DNA of 64,000 nucleotides, from assembly GCA_019188255.1 (NCBI GenBank), contig JAETXT010000001.1, positions 8,308,001 through 8,372,000 of the forward strand, written 5' to 3'. How positions within the stretch are numbered: the stretch's first letter is position 1; each line of letters begins with the position of its first letter. Made by a program: the position numbers and the translations under genes. Below, one piece after another: positions 25,130 through 34,441 of this stretch. Below the pieces are notes generated by a model, which made no database searches, had not been told where the DNA came from, and was given only the letters and a program-made list of their open reading frames with translations. The DNA is from Verticillium longisporum (lineage: Eukaryota; Ascomycota; Sordariomycetes; Glomerellales; Plectosphaerellaceae).

Positions 25130-25255
25130 GACGTATGATGCCCGCCTCTACTCTAGATTAGTTACTTGATACTTAAAATCGTATCAATCTTGGAATATCA
25201 TACTCCATCGCTGTCAACTCATCAAAAGCCTAGTCCTTAATCTTTCAATAGCAAC

Positions 25256-25814
25256 ATGGCTCCCCTAGGCAAGATCGCAATTATCAGCATCGCCGCCTTT
25301 GCTATCGCCAGCTCTGCTGTGCCACTCACCGAAACCGCCGCCAATGGCGAAGTCGTGGATCTTTCTGAGCGATCTGCCGAGGTCTTGGTATGGGACCTAT
25401 CAATGTCTCGCAAATTTGTTTACTCTTGGCTCAGGCATGGCTGATCTTGTACAGAATGACAACGGCTGGCCTGCCCCTGTATTGAAGCCTCGCAGCGCGA
25501 GCCCTGGTGGAGGCCGCGAGAGGAGCCCCAGCGGTGGCCGTGGTAACGGCCATGGCGGTGGTCGAGGAGGTGCCACGCGTGGCCGAGGCGGACACAGCGG
25601 TGGCGGCGGTCGCGGAGGTGGCAGTAATGGTGGCAACCATAACGGCAGAGATGGCGGTCGCGGCGGCCATGCTGGTGGTGGAGATCGAGGCGGGCACGGA
25701 GGCCGTGGCCGTGGCCGTGGTGGAGGAAGCAATGGAGGTAGAGGTGGCCAGCACGGCAGCAACAGAGGAAACGTCAAAGAGACCGGCCATGGCAGGGGCC
25801 GTGACCACGACTAA
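25256..25814 (+). CDS. Secreted Gly/Arg/His-rich (RGG) protein, probably shortened
   Basis: Two exons, join(25256..25387,25455..25814), give 163 aa. The 67-bp intron starts GTATGG and ends TACAG. Exon 1 encodes a signal peptide (about residues 1-21, ending ASSAVP) and a short acidic propeptide. Exon 2 begins NDNGWPAPVLKPR and then becomes a low-complexity run of GGRGG, GGHGG and GNGGG-like units for over 100 residues. The annotated stop TAA at 25812 is followed in the same frame by TAG at 25824 and then 35 more codons of matching basic Gly/Asn/Arg/His composition up to TAG TAG at 25932. The original protein was therefore probably about 40 residues longer. Glycine-rich secreted proteins of fungi are often wall or surface components; the exact role is unknown. 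Confidence 0.7.
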
Positions 25815-25934
25815 GGCAAGAATTAGGGCCACCATGACAACGGCCGTAACCGAAGCCGAGACCGCAACTGGAGCGAGAACCGAGGGCAGAGGGAAGACCG
25901 CGGGCGCGGACACAGGAATGATCGTCACTGGTAG
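25815..25934 (+). other. In-frame continuation after stop of the RGG protein
   Basis: Reading past TAA (25812-25814) and TAG (25824-25826) gives codons rich in Asp, Arg, Asn, His and Gly with no further stop until 25932-25934. Both stops are one C-to-T change from Gln codons. Confidence 0.6.
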
Positions 25935-25979
25935 TAGCAGTGCAAATCTGAATCTGATGGGTTTGGACCCCGGGGTGTT

Positions 25980-26160
25980 TGTCAGGTAGCCCTGCGAAGC
26001 CAACCGGGCAGGGGGTCGATTAGAAGCTATGGGCTACTAGAAGGTGTATATAAGGACTAGGGCCAGAATTCAGATATATCCCGACCCCCTCCCTATATTC
26101 TATCGCCTGCGGACCACGTGCGGGAGACCTCTTCACTCTGTTCTGAACCCTGCTCTGACA
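25980..26160 (+). mobile_element. Putative solo LTR, copy A
   Basis: 181 bp starting TGTCAG and ending CTGACA, a perfect 6-bp terminal inverted repeat with the TG...CA ends of LTRs. A TATATAAGG motif lies in the middle as in a U3 promoter. Strong similarity to 40482-40672: shared blocks include TGTCAGGT, GGCCAGAATTCAGAT, TATCCCGACCCCCT and AGACCTCTTCACT. No flanking target-site duplication is visible and no internal retrotransposon genes lie next to it, so it is an old solo element. Confidence 0.65.
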
Positions 26161-26600
26161 CCTAAGGTACGTTGAGCTAGGATCGAGGTAGGTAGTGTGA
26201 AGGGCATGTGTTGGATTGACCCTTACTAGATTGGATAAACAACTGACGTGTTTCTCCGATGCTGTTGCGGGATAAGAAACATCACGAACAACACGACCGT
26301 CTAAGTCTGGTCGAAGTTCTGTGGATCCTTGTGGGAAGCGAGAGTGTTGCACAACCTGGCTCATCACTTGCAGGTGTGCAACTGCGCCACTTCCTGTGGA
26401 CGATCATCGCGGAATCGCACTCCTTCGGTGAGACATAACCGGTCAGGGGACCCAAGTATGCCAACTTGTGGTCAAATATAAACACCTGCACACTTCTCTC
26501 AGACCCGGCAGCACGGCGTATCTGCTTGTCAGAATGCCCCTGTTCAGGAGTCTACAAAAACCGAGCGGCTCGCACGCCTCCCACCTGTCCCGTTGCTACG
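26161..26600. other. Spacer with promoter of the next gene
   Basis: No gene seen. A TATAAA at 26477-26482 lies 119-124 bp before the ATG at 26601. Confidence 0.4.
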
Positions 26601-27131
26601 ATGCATAAACTGGCAACCCTCACATCTGGCCTTTTACTGGCATTGGCGGCCCAAGCTCTGTTCTTTACCGGCCCATCCGTAGAGCAAAAGCTCAATCTCT
26701 CTTCCACCGTCCAGATTGAGTGGTCAACAGGCCCGCTTTCACCACTACCTGCACGTTACCAGCTTTTGGGTCTCGGCCTTCTCGCGCTAGACTCTTCAAA
26801 AGATCGTCTTCTCCACCAGCCCCTCATCTACAATCTCACCTATGGCTTTGGCAATCATTCATGGAGTTGGGATCCGTCCCAGGGAAACATCAGTTTTCTC
26901 AGTGTGATTGAAGAAGAAAGTCGGCGCACTGGCGACGATGCCTCGAGGCACTACCGATTTCAGGCCATCATTAAAAAGGACGATTCATCCGACAGCTTGG
27001 AAATATGGAGCCAAGCATATGGGATCGAGAAGTACCCATTTGGAGAAGCCGGTGCGAGTATTGCGATGCCACCAAAGGCATTGCTTCTGGCTGTCTCATC
27101 AGGTGTCATGCTCAGCCTGCTCTTGTCCTGA
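26601..27131 (+). CDS. Secreted, probably GPI-anchored surface protein
   Basis: A 176-aa intronless frame. Residues 1-19 form a signal peptide (MHKLATLTSGLLLALAAQA). The mature part carries NLSSTVQIEWSTG, which is the type of strand found at the start of Kre9/Knh1-like Ser/Thr-rich wall proteins, and several N-glycosylation sequons (NLS, NLT, NHS, NIS). The C-terminus ends in a hydrophobic stretch (PPKALLLAVSSGVMLSLLLS) of GPI-signal type. I start at 26601 rather than at the longer in-frame extension because the signal peptide begins there. It likely sits on the plasma membrane or wall. The exact family is uncertain. Confidence 0.7.
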   Translation: MHKLATLTSGLLLALAAQALFFTGPSVEQKLNLSSTVQIEWSTGPLSPLPARYQLLGLGLLALDSSKDRLLHQPLIYNLTYGFGNHSWSWDPSQGNISFLSVIEEESRRTGDDASRHYRFQAIIKKDDSSDSLEIWSQAYGIEKYPFGEAGASIAMPPKALLLAVSSGVMLSLLLS

Positions 27132-27626
27132 GAAGAAGATATTACAAAGGATCAAGACGATCCAAACGACATCATTAGCGACGAAGAAAAGAAGAAGAAA
27201 TCCAGAAGGAAATAAAATACATATGCATCTATCCGATTCTTGTCTCACAAACAGCGTGTCACCACGGAATTGAACAAAGTGGATTGATTGTTGTTAAGGT
27301 ACAAAAGGAGACTTCCAGAAGTCCAAACGAAGGTAATTGGTCAGATCCAGCATCGGTAAGGAGTCTTACCGGGGCGATAACGACAGAACAAATGCATCAA
27401 ATGAGGACTCCACATTTGGGATGAAAGTACTCCTGGGTCACAGAACAGAACCTTGCCTGATCGGCAACACAGCGCCGAGCAACAATGACATCATGTCATC
27501 CGTGACGCGGCCAAGTCACGGAAGACACGGCTCTCCAGAGGTAGCAGGTAACGCATCACGATACTCATCGTCGTTGCATCGTTACTGTCTCTATCGGCCG
27601 CGCAAGAATAGTTCGCTATCGCCTCA
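27132..27626. other. Intergenic spacer
   Basis: A purine-rich GAAGAAGAAA stretch at about 27180-27200 is the only feature noted; no gene. Confidence 0.4.
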
Positions 27627-28667
27627 ATGGACCAACTTCAACCTCCCAACAGTAACAAGAACAACCCAGAGGATGACCCCCCACCACCATACGAGGAGGT
27701 TGCACCACCCAATTCGCCTCGACCAGGTCTCGCAACACAGGGCCTCCCGCGACCTCATTCATCGCATAATCCGGATCTACTGAACCCGAGCCCCAGCCAT
27801 AGCTCAATCCCACAACTTCCCTCGCGTCGACCCCGGAGCTCCAGCCATCTCTCCCCGTATCCAGGTCAAGCTGCTCAAGCTCAAAGGCCGGCGAGAACAC
27901 CCCAACCAAATCGTCCCTCAACATCATACCCTGGCAACACCAATGCCGGACCGCCATCCATACCCCGCCAGTTCCCTCCAGCCTTCAATGTCTATCTCCA
28001 AGGGTTCAGCCGTACCATGATTCTCGCAGAAAACCAGGCCCAGCCCATCTACGCCCTGCGCGCCTACTCAGGCTTCGCCGGCGACGCCTCTCTCATCCTC
28101 CACTCCGGCCCGACAGAACGCCACCCCCCTCTCGCAACCCTCGACTTCGCCCCCTTCTCCCTCGGCATCGTCGTAACTCTGCCACCGTCACCCATCCCCG
28201 GCGTTCCCTCGGCCTTGTCCCTCGACCCCATTACCGGCTTCGCCCACGGCGGCTACTCCTTCACCATCGACGTCGGCACCTCAGTGTCCCGCCCCCCGGA
28301 CTCATCGGGACGCTGGCCCCTCGAAGAGTTCCAGTGGCGTCGCAGCCGGGGCGACGCCGTCGCGAGCCTTGGCGGCAGGGGCTACGGCTGGAAGCTCGTC
28401 AGGCTGGCTGGCGGGCCTCCCCCCGGTGCTGACCAGCAGTGGAGGCGCGCTGGCCTCGCAGCGGGGGCCCATCGTGGCAGCGACGGCGCCGAGGTAGTGG
28501 CCGTGTGGAGCGAGATGGGGTACAGCATGAGCAAGGCGCTGCGGTTTGCCTTTTTGGGCACGGGGCTGACGGGGCTGCTTGGGGAGAGGTGGGCCATCAT
28601 GGCTGTCATGACGGCCATGGGGCTGTTTGAGCGGGAGAGGCGGTCGAGGCAGAGGCGGCGGTTCTGA
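27627..28667 (+). CDS. Hypothetical protein with PY motif
   Basis: A 346-aa intronless frame. The first 115 residues are disordered and Pro-rich, with DDPPPPYEEV near residue 16, a PPxY motif that binds WW domains such as those of Rsp5/NEDD4 ubiquitin ligases. Residues from about 118 form a folded domain beginning FNVYLQGFSRTMIL, with ILHSGPTERHPPLATLDF and a central WxLEEFxWRRSRG segment; the plan resembles tubby/LURP-type beta barrels but I cannot confirm it. A hydrophobic segment near residue 310-330 and a basic RERRSRQRRRF end close the protein. Probably a conserved filamentous-fungal protein, cytosolic or membrane-associated. Confidence 0.75.
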   Translation: MDQLQPPNSNKNNPEDDPPPPYEEVAPPNSPRPGLATQGLPRPHSSHNPDLLNPSPSHSSIPQLPSRRPRSSSHLSPYPGQAAQAQRPARTPQPNRPSTSYPGNTNAGPPSIPRQFPPAFNVYLQGFSRTMILAENQAQPIYALRAYSGFAGDASLILHSGPTERHPPLATLDFAPFSLGIVVTLPPSPIPGVPSALSLDPITGFAHGGYSFTIDVGTSVSRPPDSSGRWPLEEFQWRRSRGDAVASLGGRGYGWKLVRLAGGPPPGADQQWRRAGLAAGAHRGSDGAEVVAVWSEMGYSMSKALRFAFLGTGLTGLLGERWAIMAVMTAMGLFERERRSRQRRRF

Positions 28668-30605
28668 GGGTTGATAATGCTTTTGGAGTTGGTGCTTGAT
28701 CATGTTCTTCAGGCGGACAAGGGGGGTTGTGCAATACATGCTTGTTCCTTTTCTTGGAAATAATTTGGTCGTGTACTCGTAGACCGACTGCTTTTGGCAC
28801 ATTCTTTCCCTCAAATTTGACGCACAGTTCAGTCAGCTTTTCCGTGTATTCAGATTCAGTCACAGCAAGGTTGTGATTCCCCCCCTGGGCTCCATGTTCG
28901 GACCTCAATCGCAGCTGGCCAGCCTTACCGCGGCTCCTAACGCAATATTGAATTTACTTTAATGCCAATCAAGGCTGTAAAATAATGCTCGATTCTGTGG
29001 CTGAACTGAAAGTTTTTCCCATCCCTTCATCTTGCCTTGCAAGCGATAGGACCGACCTAATTCTCGTGTTCACAGGTCCTTCATCTGACGATGAGTTTAG
29101 ACACGGATGTTGCCGAAGTTTGTTGAAGTTTCTCCACAGGAGACAGGATTGATAATGGACAAAAGTCGCCGATGTCGCTTGCTGACATGGCTCTGACTGG
29201 CATCATCTCGTATTGGACGTCCAGCCCAGCCGCGTCGCTAATCTGACAGGTAAACCTTGTTTCAATCGCGCCGTCATCGACATTGAGGTTACTTTCTGTA
29301 AGCAGGTGGCTTGCAGGTACGGCTCACTGGATAACAGGGGCTGCGCTAGGTGACACCTTGCGCCGCCCAGTCGGGTCACTCATTATCAGTTGATCTCGAG
29401 AGATGTTCCATACTTGCTATTCCTACGGTATTCCCCAGTTTATGGGGCTTCTGATACGCACATCACTGTCGGATTCTTCAGTTCCACGATCCAAGTACTG
29501 AACTCCTGAATATTATGTACAACCGCAGGCTTTTTGGGCATTCTGCATAGTAATGCCACTTCAAGCTTGAACGTATGGCTGTTGGGCTTTGCAAAGCCAC
29601 AAATCGTCTGACGAGCAGCCAACGAAAACTTCCTGCGAGCAACCATGGCCTCATAACATTGATGGGCCCAAGTGATGACCCTACTTCTTCTAAGCGTGAC
29701 CCTGGTCTGGAAAGCCTAGCCAAGCAGCTTCTACTAGACTCGACACACTAGGGGATCGAAAACCTCCTACTGGATCCTGCGTCCGGACAAAGCATTCGGG
29801 AGATTCTGGATCGCAAGCTGTGCCTCCCATCTGTGCGGCACAGCTCTCGAGCTCCGCCCAGCCTTGATGAGAACATGTGCTAGGGTACGGCAGCTACTTG
29901 ATTAGCGCCTTACATGTCGATCTCGGAGCAACAGAGATAGACGCCTACCACCTACCAGATAGCACTCAAAAGGTCGTCCTCATACTTATCTTCGTCGTGG
30001 CTGAGCTGGACATTGAGGGCAGAAGGACCGAATCAAACCACGAGCTCCTTTCGACCACCGTGAGCACTACATGTCCCTAGTTCGGCACTTGAGCAGATAT
30101 GTCTTGGTGTTATCAGCTGTGGGTTGTTGAAGGAGTTTCCAAACACCATGTAATTCGACAGGACGAGATTTTCTCAGCCAGCAACCATGCAGAATTCTCA
30201 GCCCATGATCTCCCCAACTCAGATAGCAAAGACCAGCGCTAGAGAAGCGTCCTCGAACAAGAGATACCACGGGTGGTGGCGGGGCAGCTAAACAGAGTTG
30301 AGTCCAGTACTCTAGTCCGACGGTGTAGCGTCGAGATCTGAGCTCTTGCGAGGGCATCCCATGGCTCCAGCAAGCACCACGGAATGAAGTCGTGTTTGAA
30401 CCAGAGAGAAGCGACACCAAAGCGACTACCAGCCATCATTATTGCTCAAGCTGTTCTTCAGCATCACATCCAAGTATAAGAGGTCGTCCTCGAAGCCCAT
30501 TCATTCGACTCCAGCTTCATCACTTCACTCCATCTTCACTCCTCCTCACACACTCGCTCAGCACCATTACCCTCGTCACCTCCCTTAGTCCCAGCCTCCA
30601 TCACC
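28668..30605. other. 1.9-kb spacer, no gene recognised
   Basis: Frames up to about 117 aa occur on both strands without recognisable domains. A TATAAG at 30475-30480 lies about 130 bp before the next gene. Confidence 0.4.
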
Positions 30606-31295
30606 ATGAAGTTCTCCGCCGCCCTCCTGCTCACGGCCGTGACGGCCACGCTGGCCGCGCCAGCTCCGGCCGCCGAGGAAATCGCCCCCGTCGAGGCCCG
30701 CGAGGCCGCGCCCGGCGGCGACTGGCACCAGCACCGCGACCACTGCAAGAAGGAGTGCCACCACGGCGCGCACCACGACCGGTGCCGCAAGCGCTGCGAC
30801 GACTACGACTACAGCTACAAGAAGAAGGTGACCGTCACCTACACGTACACCTACTGCCAGGTGCACGACTGCGGGCACGACTGGTACGGCCGCTACGGCT
30901 ACGACTACTACAAGGCCTACGGCTACAAGTGGGGCTACAAGTGGGACAGCTACAAGTGGAAGCGCGACGAGGTCCCCGCCGCCGAGGCCGAGGTCCTCGC
31001 CAAGCGCGAGGCCGAGGCCGCCCCCGCCCCCACCCCCGCTCCTGCGCCGGCCGCGGCCGTCGTCGCCGAGTCGGAGGCCGGCGAGGTCCACGCCCGCGAC
31101 GGCTGCACCGGCGGCGGCCACGGCGGCCACGGCTGCGCGCGCCCCAAGAAGGTGCACCACCACTACTATGACAACCACCGCCAGGGCCACCACGGTCACG
31201 ACGGCCACAGGCACCACGACAAGTGCCGCCCCGAGTGCGACGACCGCAAGTACAAGTACCACCACTACGACTACTGCAACTCCTGCCAGTGGTGA
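30606..31295 (+). CDS. Secreted His/Tyr/Cys-rich protein with Kex2-type sites
   Basis: A 229-aa intronless frame. Residues 1-18 are a signal peptide (MKFSAALLLTAVTATLAA). Two similar Cys/His modules follow: the first spans about residues 45-92 (HCKKECHHGAHHDRCRKRCD, then a Tyr-rich strand ending CQVHDCG); the second spans about 167-229 (GCTGGGHGGHGCARPKK, a His-rich stretch, HHDKCRPECDD, and DYCNSCQW). Between them is a Tyr/Lys/Trp segment with repeated YGYK and YKW, then KR at two places (WKRDEV, AKREAE) and an Ala/Pro linker. KR pairs suggest Kex2 cleavage into two Cys/His units. The His and Cys density suggests metal binding. I do not recognise a named family. Confidence 0.8.
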   Translation: MKFSAALLLTAVTATLAAPAPAAEEIAPVEAREAAPGGDWHQHRDHCKKECHHGAHHDRCRKRCDDYDYSYKKKVTVTYTYTYCQVHDCGHDWYGRYGYDYYKAYGYKWGYKWDSYKWKRDEVPAAEAEVLAKREAEAAPAPTPAPAPAAAVVAESEAGEVHARDGCTGGGHGGHGCARPKKVHHHYYDNHRQGHHGHDGHRHHDKCRPECDDRKYKYHHYDYCNSCQW

Positions 31296-31808
31296 GCGCG
31301 GCCTCAAGTCGTATTGAGAGACGATGCGATCGTTGAGACGTCAGTTCTTGAAAGACGAATCCGCTTGGGGAGACGAAATGGTTTGCTGTCCAAAGACAGG
31401 AATGTCGAAAGGTAGCTGGTAATGTCTGCGGAGTGAGTGATGGGACGTAGTCTAAAAGCGAAGGGGGATCACTCGGTAATGAGGGGCCAGGAGTGTGGAG
31501 GTTTACTAGATTGGGAACGTTCCTGTTTTCCTTGAGTCAGTCCTTACCTTAATATACTTCGTCGACGAGCAGATGCCTGGACTATGGTGAAGGGGAAGTG
31601 ACCTCGTACTCATTTGAGTCGTCGATTCCATACATGTATGCACGTCACATCCGCACACAACAGTTTCAAAATAGAAACGCAAGAGGATCAGCATTAATAC
31701 AGCACCTCTAAGCCGCCAATCACCCTCAAGATAGACCATCCCTCGTCCCACAGTGGTATCACAATTCAAAGATAGACGCGCCGTTCACCCCATTGTATAC
31801 AGTCCCGT
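31296..31808. other. Convergent 3' region
   Basis: Lies between two gene ends; no gene seen. Confidence 0.4.
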
Positions 31809-32804
31809 TCAAGCAGGTAGCTCAAACACAGGCTCGTCCGACTTATTCTCCCTTTTCTCCTTTTTCTCCCCCAGCTGGCTCGGCACCGGCGGAACCGGCG
31901 GCACATCCATCTCAGCGGCAAGACTCTTCCCGTCGAGTTCAGTTCGCAGGGCCCACGGCGTTGCTGCCCGTGAATCTATTTCGGACACGGCCGTCGTCGG
32001 CGTCTGAGGTGCCTCGGACGGAGGCATCAGGCTGTCGGGGCGATCCCCCTTGGGCGACGCGTTGGCCTGGGCCTCATGTCGCTGACGTCTCCGTCGGGTG
32101 AAGAAGAAGAGGGCAAGCAGGGCTAGGAGGACGGCTGATCCAACGCCAACACCGACACCGATACCGATTCTCGCAGGTGTTGAGAGGCCATTGTCTGTCG
32201 ACTCGGGCGTCTCGGTCGCTGCAGGGGAGGTCTCAGCCGGTACATTTGTCGAGCCGACTTGTGAGGAAGTTGAAGGTGATGTCGAGGTGGTCTGTGTCGG
32301 TGGAGTGGTCGACGTCGCAGTGTCCGTGTCGGCGAAGGAGGGGAGGAAGCCACGCTGCCAGACGACTTCGCCGCCGACCGATGTCGGCAGCTCAGCCACA
32401 TTCACGAGAACCGAGGACGCCGTGAAAGCAACGGTGCGATCCGTCTGTGGGCACCAGCACTGGTCCGCCTCGGTGAGGGCATCCTGGCGTTCGGACTGCT
32501 CGCAGGCGACCCACTGCTCGGATGTGCCGTTGCAGTAGGTCAGGCCGACCCAGGGCGTCCCGTCAAAGGCGCCCTTGTCTGGACAGCTGCGGTGTTCGTA
32601 GGTCGGGTCGCTGCAGCCGGCGAGATAGGTCACACCGAATTGTTGGTTGTAGCAGGCGTTGCTCGTGAGACACATGTCGCCCTGCTGGCAGCAAGAGACG
32701 CGGCCAAAGGCGTCGTTGCCACAAGGGATCATCGAGTCGATGGCCTCTTGGCCTGGCGCGTAGTAGCAAGTGCCATTGCTGATGAAGGCGTCGCGGGACG
32801 CCAT
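31809..32804 (-). CDS. Cys-rich type I membrane protein
   Basis: 331 aa from the ATG at 32804. The ectodomain (residues 1-140) has a conserved fungal pattern: NGTCYYAPGQ, IPCGNDAFGRVSCCQQGD, MCLTSNACYN, TYLAGCSDP, and CPQTDRT. A Ser/Thr/Pro-rich stalk follows, then a single membrane helix GIGVGVGVGSAVLLALLALFF near residue 212-236, a stop-transfer RRRRQRH, and an acidic/Pro-rich cytosolic tail. This layout is that of fungal surface sensors or mid2-like proteins. No signal peptide is visible in this frame; the in-frame extension upstream starts at TTG, so either the protein inserts through its single helix or a short first exon was missed (a possible acceptor CAG lies near 32834). Confidence 0.75.
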   Translation of the reverse strand: MASRDAFISNGTCYYAPGQEAIDSMIPCGNDAFGRVSCCQQGDMCLTSNACYNQQFGVTYLAGCSDPTYEHRSCPDKGAFDGTPWVGLTYCNGTSEQWVACEQSERQDALTEADQCWCPQTDRTVAFTASSVLVNVAELPTSVGGEVVWQRGFLPSFADTDTATSTTPPTQTTSTSPSTSSQVGSTNVPAETSPAATETPESTDNGLSTPARIGIGVGVGVGSAVLLALLALFFFTRRRRQRHEAQANASPKGDRPDSLMPPSEAPQTPTTAVSEIDSRAATPWALRTELDGKSLAAEMDVPPVPPVPSQLGEKKEKRENKSDEPVFELPA

Positions 32805-34441
32805 GGTGGTGTCGGCGTCGGTCTCGGCGACTGTCAAAGGTGGGCTGTTGGTTGTGAGGAGGGAAAGCAGTGGTTTCGGATGGTCTCAATGGCAAAGTGC
32901 CATCCAAACGTAATCGTCGTGTCGATGTGAGATGGGTGTCGTGACCCAAGATGAACAGTGAATGAGGCCTCGTCTGTCTACTACTTGGCGTTCTGGAAAA
33001 GAGATGGAAGAAGCCAAGGTCACTCCTCGTTTCGCCCACAAGAGGAGAAAAGGTCGCCTATTTCAGGAATGGCAATGACGCTCCTCCCGCGCCTTCCCGC
33101 CCACGGCACAGCGACCCGCACTCCCAAGGAGGAGCCCAAGAAAACAGTTGGCGCGATCAGGCAAGACAAGCCGACGAGCCAAAAAAAAAAAAAAAAAAAA
33201 AAAAAAAGAAGCCACAAGGCAGGCAGCCCGCCGCCGTCCGCCGCAACAAAGCGTCAATAGTGTCTTGGATTTCTGCTCTCGGGATCCTCCTGCTATGCCC
33301 CCTGATCCCGTCTCTTCTCGACGCGCTGGGGATGTGGTTGGGTGAGGCTCTCATGGCTGTGGGGTTGGGTGACTGAATAGGGCAAACTGGGCGGGGACCC
33401 GGCGGCGGCGGGCTTCCGTGTTTGGCAATCAGTGCTCCCTGGTGCACCGAGGGGGGATCGCCTCCAGGGGCTTTAGGGAGTCCCGGGGCCTTAGGTCTCT
33501 TCCAGGGGCCTTGGGGCGGCAGGACCCCTATGGCGTGGCGTGCGCTAGGGACTTAGCGACGGCGTCTGTGATGTCATTTCTCGTGATGCTGGGACCTCGG
33601 CATCTTAGGGCGAGGGCACGATGAAGCAGATCTCTTCTGCCGCGACAGGACAAGGGCATTTTTGAGCTGGGCCAAGTGATGCTCAATCAGGCCAGAAAGA
33701 GTTCGCGCTAGATGCCGGAGGATCGCCCCATTGCATGGTGGTTTCGCCGCCTACTCCTGGCCTGGACGTACACCCAGAAACAACAACGCGGCACCCAATT
33801 CATACCCGAAGCTGCGATGTACCTTGGCCTACCTAGGTAGATGAGATGTACCTCAGCCTAGATGCAATGTCGCCCCAGTTCACAGCAAAATAGCAAAAGA
33901 GTGAGTAGAAAACATGGAAGGGTATCTTCTGCCAAGTAACTGCCGCCCCGATAAACACCATTAATGCGAAGAGACCTCCCGTTGCCCAAAACGCAGCATG
34001 CACCATTTCCCCCATCGTTGACAAGCCCCGACTCCATGAAAAAGCGCGCGCCCTGCAAAATAACCTGCCCTCACCCCAGCCGATCCGCCATGGTGGGAAA
34101 ATCTCGTATGGAGACTTAGCTGATCAACAGAGCTACAGAGCTCCACCCAGCCGTCTTGAAATTCGTTCACGGCGCGCTTGAGAAGCAAGTTAGTGTCTTT
34201 CTCTCGGTGATGACCGAGCCCCAAGGGAACGGCCACCGCCATGTTTCGCCGGAGTTGGCCATCGTCCTATTATTTCTTCATCCCTGACACCTCGGCCAGC
34301 GATTGTGTCGATCCCGACATGGCGACCGTGAACCATGCCCTCGCAGATGTAGCCCGCTGTCTGCCCCGTATCGCTGACCTGTTGATCCTGTGCTTCATGC
34401 AACCGCACCAGTCTCCAACCTTCTCAGCCTCTTCCACCCTG
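32805..34441. other. Spacer with poly-A tract
   Basis: No gene supported. Contains the A27 run listed separately and CCTAGG-type palindromes around 33828-33861. Confidence 0.4.
33181..33207 (+). repeat. A27 homopolymer
   Basis: An uninterrupted run of 27 A. Nothing upstream looks like a reverse-transcribed gene, so a slippage tract is more likely than a retroposed tail. Confidence 0.9.

Noticed and set aside
30392..31171. 259-aa plus-strand frame overlapping the His/Tyr/Cys protein
   Set aside because: Arg-rich shadow; the frame chosen instead has a signal peptide and paired Cys modules.
33181..33207. A27 run as the tail of a retroposed gene or LINE
   Set aside because: No coding remnant or target-site duplication upstream.
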